A DNA stretch of 64,000 bases from Azospirillum sp. SYSU D00513. GTDB taxonomy: Bacteria > Pseudomonadota > Alphaproteobacteria > Azospirillales > Azospirillaceae. A program made the translations under genes and the position numbers. The DNA lies in contig NZ_JAFIQV010000009.1 in NCBI RefSeq assembly GCF_017356015.1, forward strand, positions 1-64,000, read 5' to 3'. The notes beneath the pieces were generated by a model. It was given only the letters and a program-made list of their open reading frames with translations, was not told where the DNA came from and searched no databases. This document shows positions 33,887-42,602 of this stretch, one piece after another. The number at the start of each line of letters is the position of its first letter. Positions within the stretch are counted from its first letter, which is position 1.

Positions 33887-34657
33887 TCAGGAGCGGTTCT
33901 TGAACTTCGCCGCGAGCTGTTCGGTGCCGCGGGCGAGCAGTGCCTGGTCGGACCCGACCGCGACGTAGGTGCAGCCCATCTCGAGGTAGCGGCGGGCGAG
34001 CGTCTCGTCGCCGGTCAGGATGCCGGCGGGCTTGCCGCAGGCCAGGATGCGCTTGATGGCGTCCTCGATCGCCTCCAGCACCTCCGGATGCTTGAGATCG
34101 CCGACATGGCCGAGTGCCGCCGACAGGTCGCCGGGGCCGATGAACAGGCCGGTGACGCCCTCCACCGCCGCGATGGCCTCGATGTTCTCGAGACCGCGGC
34201 GCGTCTCGATCTGCACGAGGACCGCCAGCTCCTGCTCATAGACCTGCGCGTAGTTCTTGACCCGCGCGAACTGCGAGGCGCGCGGCGCCGCCGAGAAGCC
34301 GCGCACGCCCTTCGGCGGATAGCGTGTGAAGGACACGGCGTCGCGCGCCTCCTCCGCCGTCTCCACGGAGGGAATCAGCAGGGACTGCACCCCGATGTCC
34401 AGGTAGCGCTTGATCGTCACCATGTCGTTCCAGGGCACCCGGACGACCGGGTGGGCCGTGCCGCCCATCATCGCCTGAAGCTGGCTGTAGACCATCGGCA
34501 GCTCGTTCGGCGCGTGTTCGGTGTCAAGCACCAGCCAGTCGAAACCGGCCCCGGCCAGGATCTCCACCGTGACGTTGCTCGACAGGATCGACCAGAATCC
34601 GATCTGCGTCCGCCCGGATTCAATGGCGTGCTTGAAGCTGTTCTTCATGATGTCCAT
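33887..34657 (-). CDS. garL: 5-keto-4-deoxy-D-glucarate aldolase (HpcH/HpaI family)
   Basis: A 256-residue class II aldolase that splits 5-dehydro-4-deoxyglucarate (or 2-dehydro-3-deoxyglucarate) into pyruvate and tartronate semialdehyde. Motifs are FWSILSSNVTVEILAGAGFD, LVLDTEHAPNE (catalytic His), VVRVPWND (pyruvate-binding Arg), VLVQIETRRGLENIEAIA (metal Glu) and IGPGDLSAALG (metal Asp). Length equals that of E. coli GarL. GAGGAAACGTCC precedes the ATG. It is the last gene of the gudD-garR-kinase-garL operon. Confidence 0.9.
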   Translation of the reverse strand: MDIMKNSFKHAIESGRTQIGFWSILSSNVTVEILAGAGFDWLVLDTEHAPNELPMVYSQLQAMMGGTAHPVVRVPWNDMVTIKRYLDIGVQSLLIPSVETAEEARDAVSFTRYPPKGVRGFSAAPRASQFARVKNYAQVYEQELAVLVQIETRRGLENIEAIAAVEGVTGLFIGPGDLSAALGHVGDLKHPEVLEAIEDAIKRILACGKPAGILTGDETLARRYLEMGCTYVAVGSDQALLARGTEQLAAKFKNRS

Positions 34658-34703
34658 GGACGTTTCCTCTTTTGTCTGTTCGTTATCGTCTTGTTGGCCG
34701 TTT

Positions 34704-35972
34704 TCATCGCGCGCCGATGAGGATCGCGCGGAAATCATTGACGTTGGTAAGCGTCGGCCCCGTCACCAGCCGGTCGTCCAGCGCCTCGAAGAAGGCATGG
34801 GCATCGTTGTCCTCCAGCATGCCCAACGCGTTGAGGCCGAGGTCCCTGGCACGCGCCAGGCTGCCGGGACCGAGGAAGGCGCCGGCGACCTCCTCCTGTC
34901 CGTCCGCTCCGTCTGTGTCCGCCGCCAGCGCGTGCACGCCCGGCAGACCGTTCAGGGCCACGCCGAGCGCGAGAAGACATTCCACGTTGCGCCCTCCCCG
35001 TCCACGGCCCCTGACCGTCACCGTCGTCTCCCCGCCCGACAGCAACACGCAAGGGGTGGCAAAGGGCTGCCCGTGCCGCGCGGCATGCGACGCCATTCCC
35101 GCCAGCACCTTGCCGACCTCGCGGGCCTCCCCCTCCAGCGCATCGCCGAGGATGTGAGCCTCCAGCCCGGCCTCGCGCGCCACGTCCGCGGCGGCCTCCA
35201 GGGCCATCAGCGGCGTGGCGATCACGCGGGTCTCGCAGGAAGCCAGGCGTGGATCACCGGGTTTGACGCTTTCACCCCGTCCGCTCTCCAACAGCGCCGT
35301 CACCGCCGGCGGAACCCCGACACTGTAGCGCCTGAGGATCGCCAGCGCATCGGCGCCGGTCGTGGGGTCGGCCACCGTCGGGCCGGAGGCGATGTCGGCC
35401 GGGCCGTCGCCCGGCACGTCGGACATCAGAAGCGTGAGCATTCTGGCGGGGTGGCACGCCGCCGCCAGCCGGCCGCCCTTCACGGCGGACAGGTGCCGGC
35501 GCACGCAGTTCATCTCACCGATGGAGGCGCCGGACGCCAGCAGGGCACGGTTGACCGCCTGCTCGTCTTCGAGATTCAGCCCCTCCAGGGGCGCCGCCAG
35601 CAGGGCCGATCCGCCGCCCGAGATCAGGAAGAGCACGAGATCGTCGGGCGTAAGGCCGCGCGCCAGCTCCAGGATGCGCGCCGTCGCCGCCAGCCCCGCC
35701 GCATCAGGCACGGGGTGGGCGGCCTCGACGACCTCGATGCGATCACAGGCAACCGCATGGCCATAGCGCGTGACCACCAGCCCGGACAGCGGTCCCGGCC
35801 AATGTTCCTCGACCGCTCTCGCCATCGCCGCCGACGCCTTGCCCGCCCCGATCACGATCAGGCGCCCTTTCGGCGGGGCCGGCAGGTGCGGGGGAACGCA
35901 ATGAGCCGGCTGCACGGCGGCCACGGCGGCGTCGAACATCCGGCGCAGCAGGTCGCGCGGGTCCATGGTCAT
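34704..35972 (-). CDS. glycerate 2-kinase (MOFRL family)
   Basis: A 422-residue kinase that phosphorylates D-glycerate to 2-phosphoglycerate, delivering the carbon to lower glycolysis. Family motifs are VIGAGKASAAMARAVEEHW, VEAAHPVPDAAG, LFLISGGGSALLAAP, LMSDVPGDGPADIASGPT, VLLSGGETTVTVRG, GGRNVECLLALG and AADTDGADG. These match GckA/TtuD-type, not GarK-type, kinases. It lies between garR and garL with short gaps. Confidence 0.92.
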   Translation of the reverse strand: MTMDPRDLLRRMFDAAVAAVQPAHCVPPHLPAPPKGRLIVIGAGKASAAMARAVEEHWPGPLSGLVVTRYGHAVACDRIEVVEAAHPVPDAAGLAATARILELARGLTPDDLVLFLISGGGSALLAAPLEGLNLEDEQAVNRALLASGASIGEMNCVRRHLSAVKGGRLAAACHPARMLTLLMSDVPGDGPADIASGPTVADPTTGADALAILRRYSVGVPPAVTALLESGRGESVKPGDPRLASCETRVIATPLMALEAAADVAREAGLEAHILGDALEGEAREVGKVLAGMASHAARHGQPFATPCVLLSGGETTVTVRGRGRGGRNVECLLALGVALNGLPGVHALAADTDGADGQEEVAGAFLGPGSLARARDLGLNALGMLEDNDAHAFFEALDDRLVTGPTLTNVNDFRAILIGAR

Positions 35973-35993
35973 CCCCTGCCCTCCCGCCGCCGG

Positions 35994-36884
35994 TCAGGCG
36001 GTCTGGCCGATCTCGAAGTTGGCCATGGTCTCCAGGGCGCGGACCATGGCCGAATGGTCCCAGCCCTTGCCGCCATGGGCGGCACAGGCGTTGAACAGTT
36101 CCTGGCAGGTGGCGGTGTTCGGCAGCGAGACGCCGAGCGAACGGGCGGTGGAAAGGGCCAGATTCAAGTCCTTCTGGTGCAGCTCGATGCGGAAGCCGGG
36201 ATCGAACGTGCGCTTCACCATGCGCTCGCCGTGCACCTCCAGGATGCGCGACGATGCGAAGCCGCCCATCAGCGCCTGGCGCACCTTGGCCGGATCGGCG
36301 CCGGCCTTCGCGGCGAACAGCAGGGCCTCGCCGACCGCCTCGATCGTCAGGGCGACGATGATCTGGTTGGCGACCTTCGTGGTCTGGCCGTCGCCGTTGC
36401 CGCCGACCAGCGTGATGTTCTTGCCCATCAGCGCGAACAGCGGCTTGACGCGCTCGAAGGCGGCCTCGGGGCCGCCAACCATGATGGTGAGCGAAGCCGC
36501 CTTGGCGCCGACCTCGCCACCGGACACCGGCGCGTCCAGGTAATCGCAGCCGAGCGCGTTGATGCGCTCCGCGAAGCCCTTCGTCGCGACCGGCGAGATG
36601 GAGCTCATGTCCACCACGGTCTTGCCGGCGCTCAGCCCCTCGGCGACTCCGCCGGGGGCGAAGAGGACCTTTTCGACGTCGGGCGTGTCCGGGACCATGA
36701 TGAAGACGATGTCGGACTTCTCGGCGATGTCCCGGGCGGTCGGGAGCAGCTTGGCTCCGCCGGCGATCAGCGCTTCCGGAACTGACCGGCTCGTGCTGAC
36801 GAAGAGGTCGTGGCCGGCGGCCAGAAGATGGCCCGCCATCGGCGCGCCCATGATCCCGAGCCCGATGAATCCAAGCTTGCTCAT
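35994..36884 (-). CDS. garR: 2-hydroxy-3-oxopropionate (tartronate semialdehyde) reductase
   Basis: A 296-residue beta-hydroxyacid dehydrogenase reducing tartronate semialdehyde to D-glycerate with NAD(P)H. It opens LGFIGLGIMGAPMAGHLLAA. The substrate-binding DAPVSGGEVGAKAASLTIM, the catalytic Lys motif GQTTKVANQIIVA and the KDLNLAL region are all present. Length matches E. coli GarR. It is second in the operon behind gudD. Confidence 0.93.
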   Translation of the reverse strand: MSKLGFIGLGIMGAPMAGHLLAAGHDLFVSTSRSVPEALIAGGAKLLPTARDIAEKSDIVFIMVPDTPDVEKVLFAPGGVAEGLSAGKTVVDMSSISPVATKGFAERINALGCDYLDAPVSGGEVGAKAASLTIMVGGPEAAFERVKPLFALMGKNITLVGGNGDGQTTKVANQIIVALTIEAVGEALLFAAKAGADPAKVRQALMGGFASSRILEVHGERMVKRTFDPGFRIELHQKDLNLALSTARSLGVSLPNTATCQELFNACAAHGGKGWDHSAMVRALETMANFEIGQTA

Positions 36885-37008
36885 GTTCCGTTCCCTTCTC
36901 TTTCGGCCCGCACGCTGGTCCGGACCGTGGTTTCCGGCACGGACGGGCGGACCGCTCACCGGCCCGCCCGCCCGTCCGTGTTTCCTCCTTCGGCCTCCCG
37001 TCCGGCGA

Positions 37009-38361
37009 TCAGCGGACCAGGCAGGGGCGCTTGTTGTCGAACTTCCAGCCTGGGATCAGGTACTGCATGGCGATGGCGTCGTCGCGGGCACCCAGCCCGT
37101 GCTCCTTGTAGAGCGCGTGCGCCTTCTCGACCTCGGCCATGTCCAGCTCGACGCCGAGGCCGCCCTTCTCCGGCACGGCGACGAGCCCGCCCTTGATCTG
37201 GAACGGCTCCCTGGTCAGGCGCTGGCCGTCCTGCCAGATCCAATGGGTGTCGATGGCGGTGATCCGGCCGGGGGCGGCGGCGGCGACGTGGGTGAACATC
37301 GCCAGTGAGATGTCGAAATGGTTGTTCGAGTGCGACCCCCAGGTCAGGCCCCAGTCGTTGCACATCTGCGCGACGCGGACGGAGCCCTGCATCGTCCAGA
37401 AATGCGGGTCGGCCAGCGGTATGTCCACGGACTGGAGCTGGACCGCGTGGCCCATCTGCCGCCAGTCGGTGGCGATCATGTTGGTGGCGGTCGGCAGGCC
37501 GGTGGCGCGGCGGAACTCCGCCATCACCTCGCGGCCCGAATAGCCGTTCTCGGCGCCGCAGGGATCCTCGGCGTAGGCCAGCACGTCGCCCTTGCCCTTG
37601 CACAGGCGGATCGCCTCCTCCAGCGACCAGCCGCCGTTGGGGTCGAGCGTGATGCGCGCGTTCGGGTAGCGGCGCTTCAGGGCGGTGACCGCCTCGATCT
37701 CCTCCTCGCCGCGCAGCACGCCGCCCTTCAGCTTGAAGTCGTTGAAGCCGTAGCGCTCGTGCGCGGCCTCGGCCAGCCGCACCACCGTCTCGGGCGTCAG
37801 CGCCTCCTCGTTGCGCAAGCGGAACCAGTCGTCTCCGGCGTCGGGCTCGGCCCGGTACGGCAGGTCGGTCTTCCTGCGGTCGCCGACGTAGAACAGGTAG
37901 CCCAGCATCTCCACCGCGTCGCGCTGCTGCCCCTCGCCCAGCAAGGCCGCGACCGGCACCTCCAGCGTCTGGCCGAGCAGGTCGAGCAGCGCCGATTCCA
38001 GCGCCGTCACGACATGGATGGTCGTGCGCAGGTCGAAGGTCTGGAGGCCGCGCCCGCCGGAATCGCGGTCGGCGAAGCTTTTGCGCACCGCGTTGAGGAT
38101 GTTGTTGTAGCGGCCCAGCGTCTGGCCGACGACCAGCGGGCGCGCGTCCTCCAAGGTCTGGCGGATTTTCTCGCCGCCCGGCACCTCGCCGACGCCGGTG
38201 TGGCCGGCGTTGTCGCGCAGGATCACGATGTTGCGCGTGAAGAAGGGCGCGTGCGCGCCGCTGAGGTTCAGCAGCATGCTGTCCTGCCCGGCCACCGGGA
38301 TGACCAGCATCTCGGTCACGGTGGGGGCGCCGCTGTAGGCCTTGGTCGTCGGTTCGGTCAC
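37009..38361 (-). CDS. gudD: D-glucarate dehydratase
   Basis: A 450-residue enolase-superfamily enzyme converting D-glucarate to 5-dehydro-4-deoxyglucarate. Motifs are [36 protein letters not shown] (catalytic Lys), ITLDPNGGW and YAEDPCG (metal ligands), [11 protein letters not shown] and [14 protein letters not shown] (catalytic His). The GTG start at 38361 has CAGGAG about eight bases upstream and gives the usual MTEP-type N-terminus. It is the first gene of the LacI-type controlled operon. Confidence 0.95.
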   Translation of the reverse strand: MTEPTTKAYSGAPTVTEMLVIPVAGQDSMLLNLSGAHAPFFTRNIVILRDNAGHTGVGEVPGGEKIRQTLEDARPLVVGQTLGRYNNILNAVRKSFADRDSGGRGLQTFDLRTTIHVVTALESALLDLLGQTLEVPVAALLGEGQQRDAVEMLGYLFYVGDRRKTDLPYRAEPDAGDDWFRLRNEEALTPETVVRLAEAAHERYGFNDFKLKGGVLRGEEEIEAVTALKRRYPNARITLDPNGGWSLEEAIRLCKGKGDVLAYAEDPCGAENGYSGREVMAEFRRATGLPTATNMIATDWRQMGHAVQLQSVDIPLADPHFWTMQGSVRVAQMCNDWGLTWGSHSNNHFDISLAMFTHVAAAAPGRITAIDTHWIWQDGQRLTREPFQIKGGLVAVPEKGGLGVELDMAEVEKAHALYKEHGLGARDDAIAMQYLIPGWKFDNKRPCLVR

Positions 38362-38425
38362 GGTTTGTCTCCTGGTCCCCGGAGCGGGTTTGCCTCGGCC
38401 CCGGTCACGCCGTCCGCGCGGCGTC

Positions 38426-38461
38426 ATGATAGCGCTGTCAGCAGAAATGTTAGCGCTGTCA
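38426..38461. promoter_or_regulatory. paired LacI-type operators upstream of gudD
   Basis: ATGATAGCGCTGTCA (38426-38440) and ATGTTAGCGCTGTCA (38447-38461) are near-identical copies of the palindrome TGAYAGCGCTRTCA. Their starts are 21 bases apart, two helical turns, favouring side-by-side binding on the same DNA face. They lie 65-100 bases upstream of gudD. Confidence 0.8.
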
Positions 38462-38525
38462 GGGCCAGCTTGCAAAGACTTTTGTTGGCATAGGACGCAG
38501 TTGCCCGTTCGGATAGGGGGCTGCT

Positions 38526-38540
38526 ATGATAGCGCTGTCG
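38526..38540. promoter_or_regulatory. LacI-type operator upstream of the regulator gene
   Basis: ATGATAGCGCTGTCG repeats the same palindrome, 51 bases before the lacI-type start codon. The position fits autoregulation and, with the gudD pair 65-100 bp away, possible looping. Confidence 0.75.
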
Positions 38541-38590
38541 TGACGCAGCCCCGCTCTGACGCAGTCCCGCTCTCAAGCCCAGGCCGAACC

Positions 38591-39673
38591 GTGAGTCATA
38601 CCGATCCCCCACCCGGCCGCCGCCGGGGCGCCGCCCGGCCCCAGGCGGCCGGCGCCGAGGGCGGACGCGCGTCGGCGCGCTCGTCGGGCAGCGTCACGCT
38701 GGACGACGTGGCGAGGCTGGCGGGCGTCTCGCCCATCACCGTGTCGCGCGTGCTGAACCGGCCGGAGTTGGTGACCGCCGACACCATCGAGGTGGTCCGC
38801 GAGGCCATCGCCCGCACCGGCTATGTCCCGAACCTGCTGGCCGGCGGGCTCGCCTCGCGTCGCAGCCGCCTCGTCGCGGCGCTGGTCCCGACCATCTCGC
38901 ATTCCATCTTCGCGGAGGCGATCGAGGCCCTGACCGACCGGCTGGGCGAGGCGGGCTATCAGGTTCTGCTCGGCCTGTCCGGCTACCCGGCGGCGCGGGA
39001 GGACGACCTGCTCGCCGCGATCCTCAGCCGGCGCCCGGACGGCATCCTGCTGACCGGCATCAACCATTCGCCGGAAACGCGCCGGCGGCTGCTGGCCGCG
39101 AAGATCCCCGTGGTGGAGACCTGGGACCTCACCCCCACCCCCATCGACCTGCTGATCGGCTTCTCGCACGAGAAGGTGGGCCGGGCGGTCGCGGACCATC
39201 TCGTTGGGAAAGGCTACCGCCGCTTCGGTCTGGTGGGGGCGAGCGACGAGCGCGCGCTGAAGCGGCGCAAAGGCTTCGTGGCAGCACTCGCCGCCCACGG
39301 CATCACGGAGGTGGAGTCCAGCAGCGTCCCCGCCCCCGGCAGCCTGCGCCAGGGCCGCGAGGCCCTGGCCCGCATCCTCGACGGCGGCTTCCGGCCCGAC
39401 GCCGTCTTCTGCAGTTCCGACGCCATGGCCCATGGCGTCCTGACGGAAGCCCAGGCGCGCGGTCTGTCCGTTCCGGGCGACCTCGCCGTGCTGGGCTTCG
39501 GCAACCTCGACTTCTCCGCCCACACCCACCCGGCGCTTTCCACGGTGGGCATCGACCGCCAGGCCATCGGCCGGCACGCGGCGGAAGCCATGCTGGCGAG
39601 AATCGAGGGCGAAACCGTTGCCGAACCGGTGATCGACGTCGGCTTCACCCTCATAGAACGCGCCAGCACCTGA
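38591..39673 (+). CDS. LacI family transcriptional regulator (GntR/IdnR-like)
   Basis: A 360-residue repressor. After a disordered 34-residue N-terminal extension comes the LacI headpiece [40 protein letters not shown]. The hinge and periplasmic-binding-like effector domain follow: RLVAALVPTISHSIFAEAIE, ILSRRPDGILLTGI, FGLVGASDERALKRRKGF and LAVLGFGNLDFSAHTHPALS. It is divergent from gudD across three copies of one palindrome and should control gudD-garR-kinase-garL and itself. The GTG start lacks a strong ribosome binding site. Confidence 0.92.
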   Translation: MSHTDPPPGRRRGAARPQAAGAEGGRASARSSGSVTLDDVARLAGVSPITVSRVLNRPELVTADTIEVVREAIARTGYVPNLLAGGLASRRSRLVAALVPTISHSIFAEAIEALTDRLGEAGYQVLLGLSGYPAAREDDLLAAILSRRPDGILLTGINHSPETRRRLLAAKIPVVETWDLTPTPIDLLIGFSHEKVGRAVADHLVGKGYRRFGLVGASDERALKRRKGFVAALAAHGITEVESSSVPAPGSLRQGREALARILDGGFRPDAVFCSSDAMAHGVLTEAQARGLSVPGDLAVLGFGNLDFSAHTHPALSTVGIDRQAIGRHAAEAMLARIEGETVAEPVIDVGFTLIERAST

Positions 39674-39687
39674 CCCTCGGGGTCAGG
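39669..39687 (+). terminator. hairpin at the lacI stop
   Basis: CCTGACCC and GGGTCAGG form an 8-bp stem with a three-base TCG loop, overlapping the regulator stop codon. It lies between convergent genes. No T-run follows. Confidence 0.4.
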
Positions 39688-39702
39688 CCCGGCGCTACAA
39701 CG

Positions 39703-42303
39703 TCAGGAAACCGGGTCCAGCGCCGCCGGCCGCCCCGCTCCGGCGTTCGCCGCCTCGGCCACGGCCACCGCACCCGTGGCGCCCGCGGCCATGGTGGAAG
39801 CGATGGCGCCCGCGACCACGCTGGAGGCGGCGACCTGCTCCAGCAGGGCCTCGACCTTCGGCATGTGGACGACCTGCTGGTTGAAGGGGATCTGGATGTC
39901 CCGCTTGCGGAACTCCTCGACGATGCGCATGCGCAGTTCGTTGCGGACCGGCAGGATGAAGTCGGTGTTGGACACGAAGATGCGCAGCTCGAACTCCAGC
40001 GCGCTCGGCCCGAACTCGCGGAACATCACGACCGGCTCGGGATGGCTCAGCACCAGATGGTGGCCACGCGCGATCTCCAGCAGCAGGTTGTAGACCTGCC
40101 GGACGTTGCAGTCGTAGGAGACGCCGACCTTGATCTCGATGCGGGTCGTCTTGTCCTTCAGGGTCCAGTTCACGACCGCCTTGGAGATGAACTCCGAGTT
40201 CGGGATGATGACGGAGGCGCGCTGGAAGGTCTGGATCTCGGTGGCGCGCACGCTGATGCGGCGGACCGTGCCCTCCATCCCGTTGACCACGACCCAGTCG
40301 CCGACCTTGATCGGGCGCTCGACCAGCATGATCAGGCCGGAGATGAAGTTGCTGACGACGTTCTGCAGGCCGAAGCCGATGCCGACCGACAGCGCGCTGG
40401 CGATCATGGCGAGGCTCGACAGGTCGAGCCCCAGCGTGCCGACCGACACCAGCACCGCCGCCGTCGTGCCAAGATAGCCGATGCCCGTGCGGATCGAGTT
40501 GCGCACGCCGTCGTCAATGGAGAGCTGCGCCAGCACACGCTCGTCGAGCTGGCGCTGCACGAAGCGGGTGATGGTGATCAGGACGCCGAGCATCGCGAAG
40601 GCCGACAGGATGTCGCCCGGCGCGATGCGCACCCCGCCGACCGTGATGCCGCCGAGGAAGGAATCCGCCATGCCGCGCATTTCCGACAGCGTCATGCCGG
40701 TCAGCGGCAGCAGGACAAAGGCGGCGGCGACCAGCAGCAGCCCGTCGATCGACAGGCGCCCGGCATGGCCGAGCAGGCGGCGGCCCTTGTCGCCGCCGGC
40801 GATGATGTCGCCGACCTCGGCGATCCTGCCCTCGCGCCGCTCCAGCAGCAGGCACAGCAGCTCGCGCAGGATGCCGCGCGCCACCAGCAGCACGCCGCCG
40901 ATGATGATGGCCGTCAGCATCAGCTTCGACGCGTAGACGGCGAGCGCCAGATAGCCCGCCGCCGAGGCGACGACGGCCGCCACCGCCACCGCCCCGACCA
41001 GGAAGCGCAGCCGCGGCCAAGCGCGGCGGGGTGCTGCCGGAGCGGCGGGCGCCAGCTCGGCCGCGTCCGTCGCGTCCGTGGGGCAGCCGCAATCGTCGGC
41101 CTTGGTCTCCTGCGCGACGACCCACAGGCTGCCGGGCAGCAGGACGAGCAGTGACGCGGCGATCAGCAGCATCGTGCCGAAGCCGGTCACCGACCGCAGC
41201 TCGGGCGGGGTGAACATCGCCTCGGACAGGCCGATGCCGGCACCGGCAAGCGCCAGCCCGAGGGCGGCGACGCCGATGCGGCGCACGAGCCTGCGGGCGC
41301 TGCCCGGATCCAGCTCGGCGAGCTGCCAGGCCGGATACTCGGGCGCCAGCGTGGCGCGGGCGACGCCGGTGACCAGGAAGAAGGAGGTCAGGCCGCCCGA
41401 CACGCTCAGCACCAGGGCCGACAGCGGGCCGACGTCCGTCGCGCCCTTCAGCAGCCCCAGCAGCGACACGGTGAAGACGACGTTCGGCACCACCGGCATC
41501 AGGCAGCGGGCGAAGGCCTCCACCGCCATGGCGCCCACGCGCTGCCGGTAGCTCGGCCGCTCCTCGGTGCTGCGGTGGCCGTAGCGGCGCAGCAGCACCC
41601 GGCGCACCGGCCAGGCCACCAGGAACAGGAAGGCCGCAAGGGCGCCGAGCCCGTAGAGCCGCCCCTGCCAGGCGTCCCCGGCCAGCACGACCGAGAAGGC
41701 CCGGTCCATGCGGTCATGGACCAGCGCCACCTGCTCGGGCAGCTCGGCCCAGCTGTCCGGCGACAGCGGCATCGGCCCGCGCTTGACGATCTGCTCGGTC
41801 AGCTGGCTCATGCGCTGGTCGGCCGCGGTGCGCAGCAGGATGTCCACGCGCGTGGCGACCAATTCGGCCTGCTTGGTGCGCCCCTCCACCTCGGACAGCG
41901 CCTGCTGGAGGCGCTTGCGCTCGGCGGCGACGGGGGCGGCCTCGGCCGGCTGCCCTTCCGCCGGGGCGGGACCCACGGAATCGAGCATGCGCTGCGAGGT
42001 CTCGCGCGCCACCGCGGCGGCGCCAACAACGTTGCGCGCCTCCGCCTGCACGGCGGCCAGCTCGCCGCGCAGCGCCTCATACTCCTCGTTGCCCAGCTCG
42101 CCGTCGGCGATCCGGCTGGCCGACCGGTTCAGGATGCCCTGCCACTTCGCGAGCTGGGCCTTGAAGTCCTGCGCCTCGGCCTGGGCCTGGGCGGGTGCGG
42201 CGTTCTGGGCCAGGACCGGCAGCGGTGCCGAAACGTCGGCGAGCAGCAGGCCAGCCAGGAGGGCGGAGCCGATCCGGCGGCGGAGGGCGGAGGAGGTCAG
42301 CAT
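39703..42303 (-). CDS. large mechanosensitive channel, MscS/DUF3772 type
   Basis: An 866-residue inner-membrane protein. A cleavable signal (MLTSSALRRRIGSALLAGLL, ending VLAQN) is followed by a periplasmic helical region of about 170 residues (DUF3772-like coiled coil). About eight to eleven transmembrane helices and the MscS pore/beta domain come next: LSVGIGFGLQNVVSNFISGL, RPIKVGDWVVVNGMEGTVRR, ISVRATEIQTF and SVIIPNSEFISKAVVNWTL. The C-terminal alpha/beta domain is present. It should release solutes on osmotic downshock. It has no operon partners. Confidence 0.92.
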   Translation of the reverse strand: MLTSSALRRRIGSALLAGLLLADVSAPLPVLAQNAAPAQAQAEAQDFKAQLAKWQGILNRSASRIADGELGNEEYEALRGELAAVQAEARNVVGAAAVARETSQRMLDSVGPAPAEGQPAEAAPVAAERKRLQQALSEVEGRTKQAELVATRVDILLRTAADQRMSQLTEQIVKRGPMPLSPDSWAELPEQVALVHDRMDRAFSVVLAGDAWQGRLYGLGALAAFLFLVAWPVRRVLLRRYGHRSTEERPSYRQRVGAMAVEAFARCLMPVVPNVVFTVSLLGLLKGATDVGPLSALVLSVSGGLTSFFLVTGVARATLAPEYPAWQLAELDPGSARRLVRRIGVAALGLALAGAGIGLSEAMFTPPELRSVTGFGTMLLIAASLLVLLPGSLWVVAQETKADDCGCPTDATDAAELAPAAPAAPRRAWPRLRFLVGAVAVAAVVASAAGYLALAVYASKLMLTAIIIGGVLLVARGILRELLCLLLERREGRIAEVGDIIAGGDKGRRLLGHAGRLSIDGLLLVAAAFVLLPLTGMTLSEMRGMADSFLGGITVGGVRIAPGDILSAFAMLGVLITITRFVQRQLDERVLAQLSIDDGVRNSIRTGIGYLGTTAAVLVSVGTLGLDLSSLAMIASALSVGIGFGLQNVVSNFISGLIMLVERPIKVGDWVVVNGMEGTVRRISVRATEIQTFQRASVIIPNSEFISKAVVNWTLKDKTTRIEIKVGVSYDCNVRQVYNLLLEIARGHHLVLSHPEPVVMFREFGPSALEFELRIFVSNTDFILPVRNELRMRIVEEFRKRDIQIPFNQQVVHMPKVEALLEQVAASSVVAGAIASTMAAGATGAVAVAEAANAGAGRPAALDPVS

Positions 42304-42602
42304 CAACGTCCAAAGTCTTTCGGCTGTGGAGCGGCGTGCCCGGCGGAGCGCCCGGACGCGGCACGAAGCGGACAGTCCATAGCGCCGTTCAGGCTTGCTG
42401 GAAAGCGCGCAACGCCGTGTCACAGCGATATGATAGGCGCGGCATCAAGCTTGAGCATGGCTGGACGCTCCATCCGCCCATCCCGCGCGCCTTTGCGGCA
42501 GGCGACGTCTCGATTTCGCATGCCGAAGCGGTAAAATGGCAATATACCTGACCCGCCCGCGCCGGAAGACTGCGTGCGGCAACGACAACGGGAGATGGCG
42601 TG
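42304..42602. other. divergent spacer between channel and DUF1338 gene
   Basis: About 300 bp separate the two divergent starts. A short AT-rich stretch GTAAAATGGCAATATACC near 42532-42549 could hold a -10 element for the DUF1338/lysine genes. Nothing else is clear. Confidence 0.3.
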
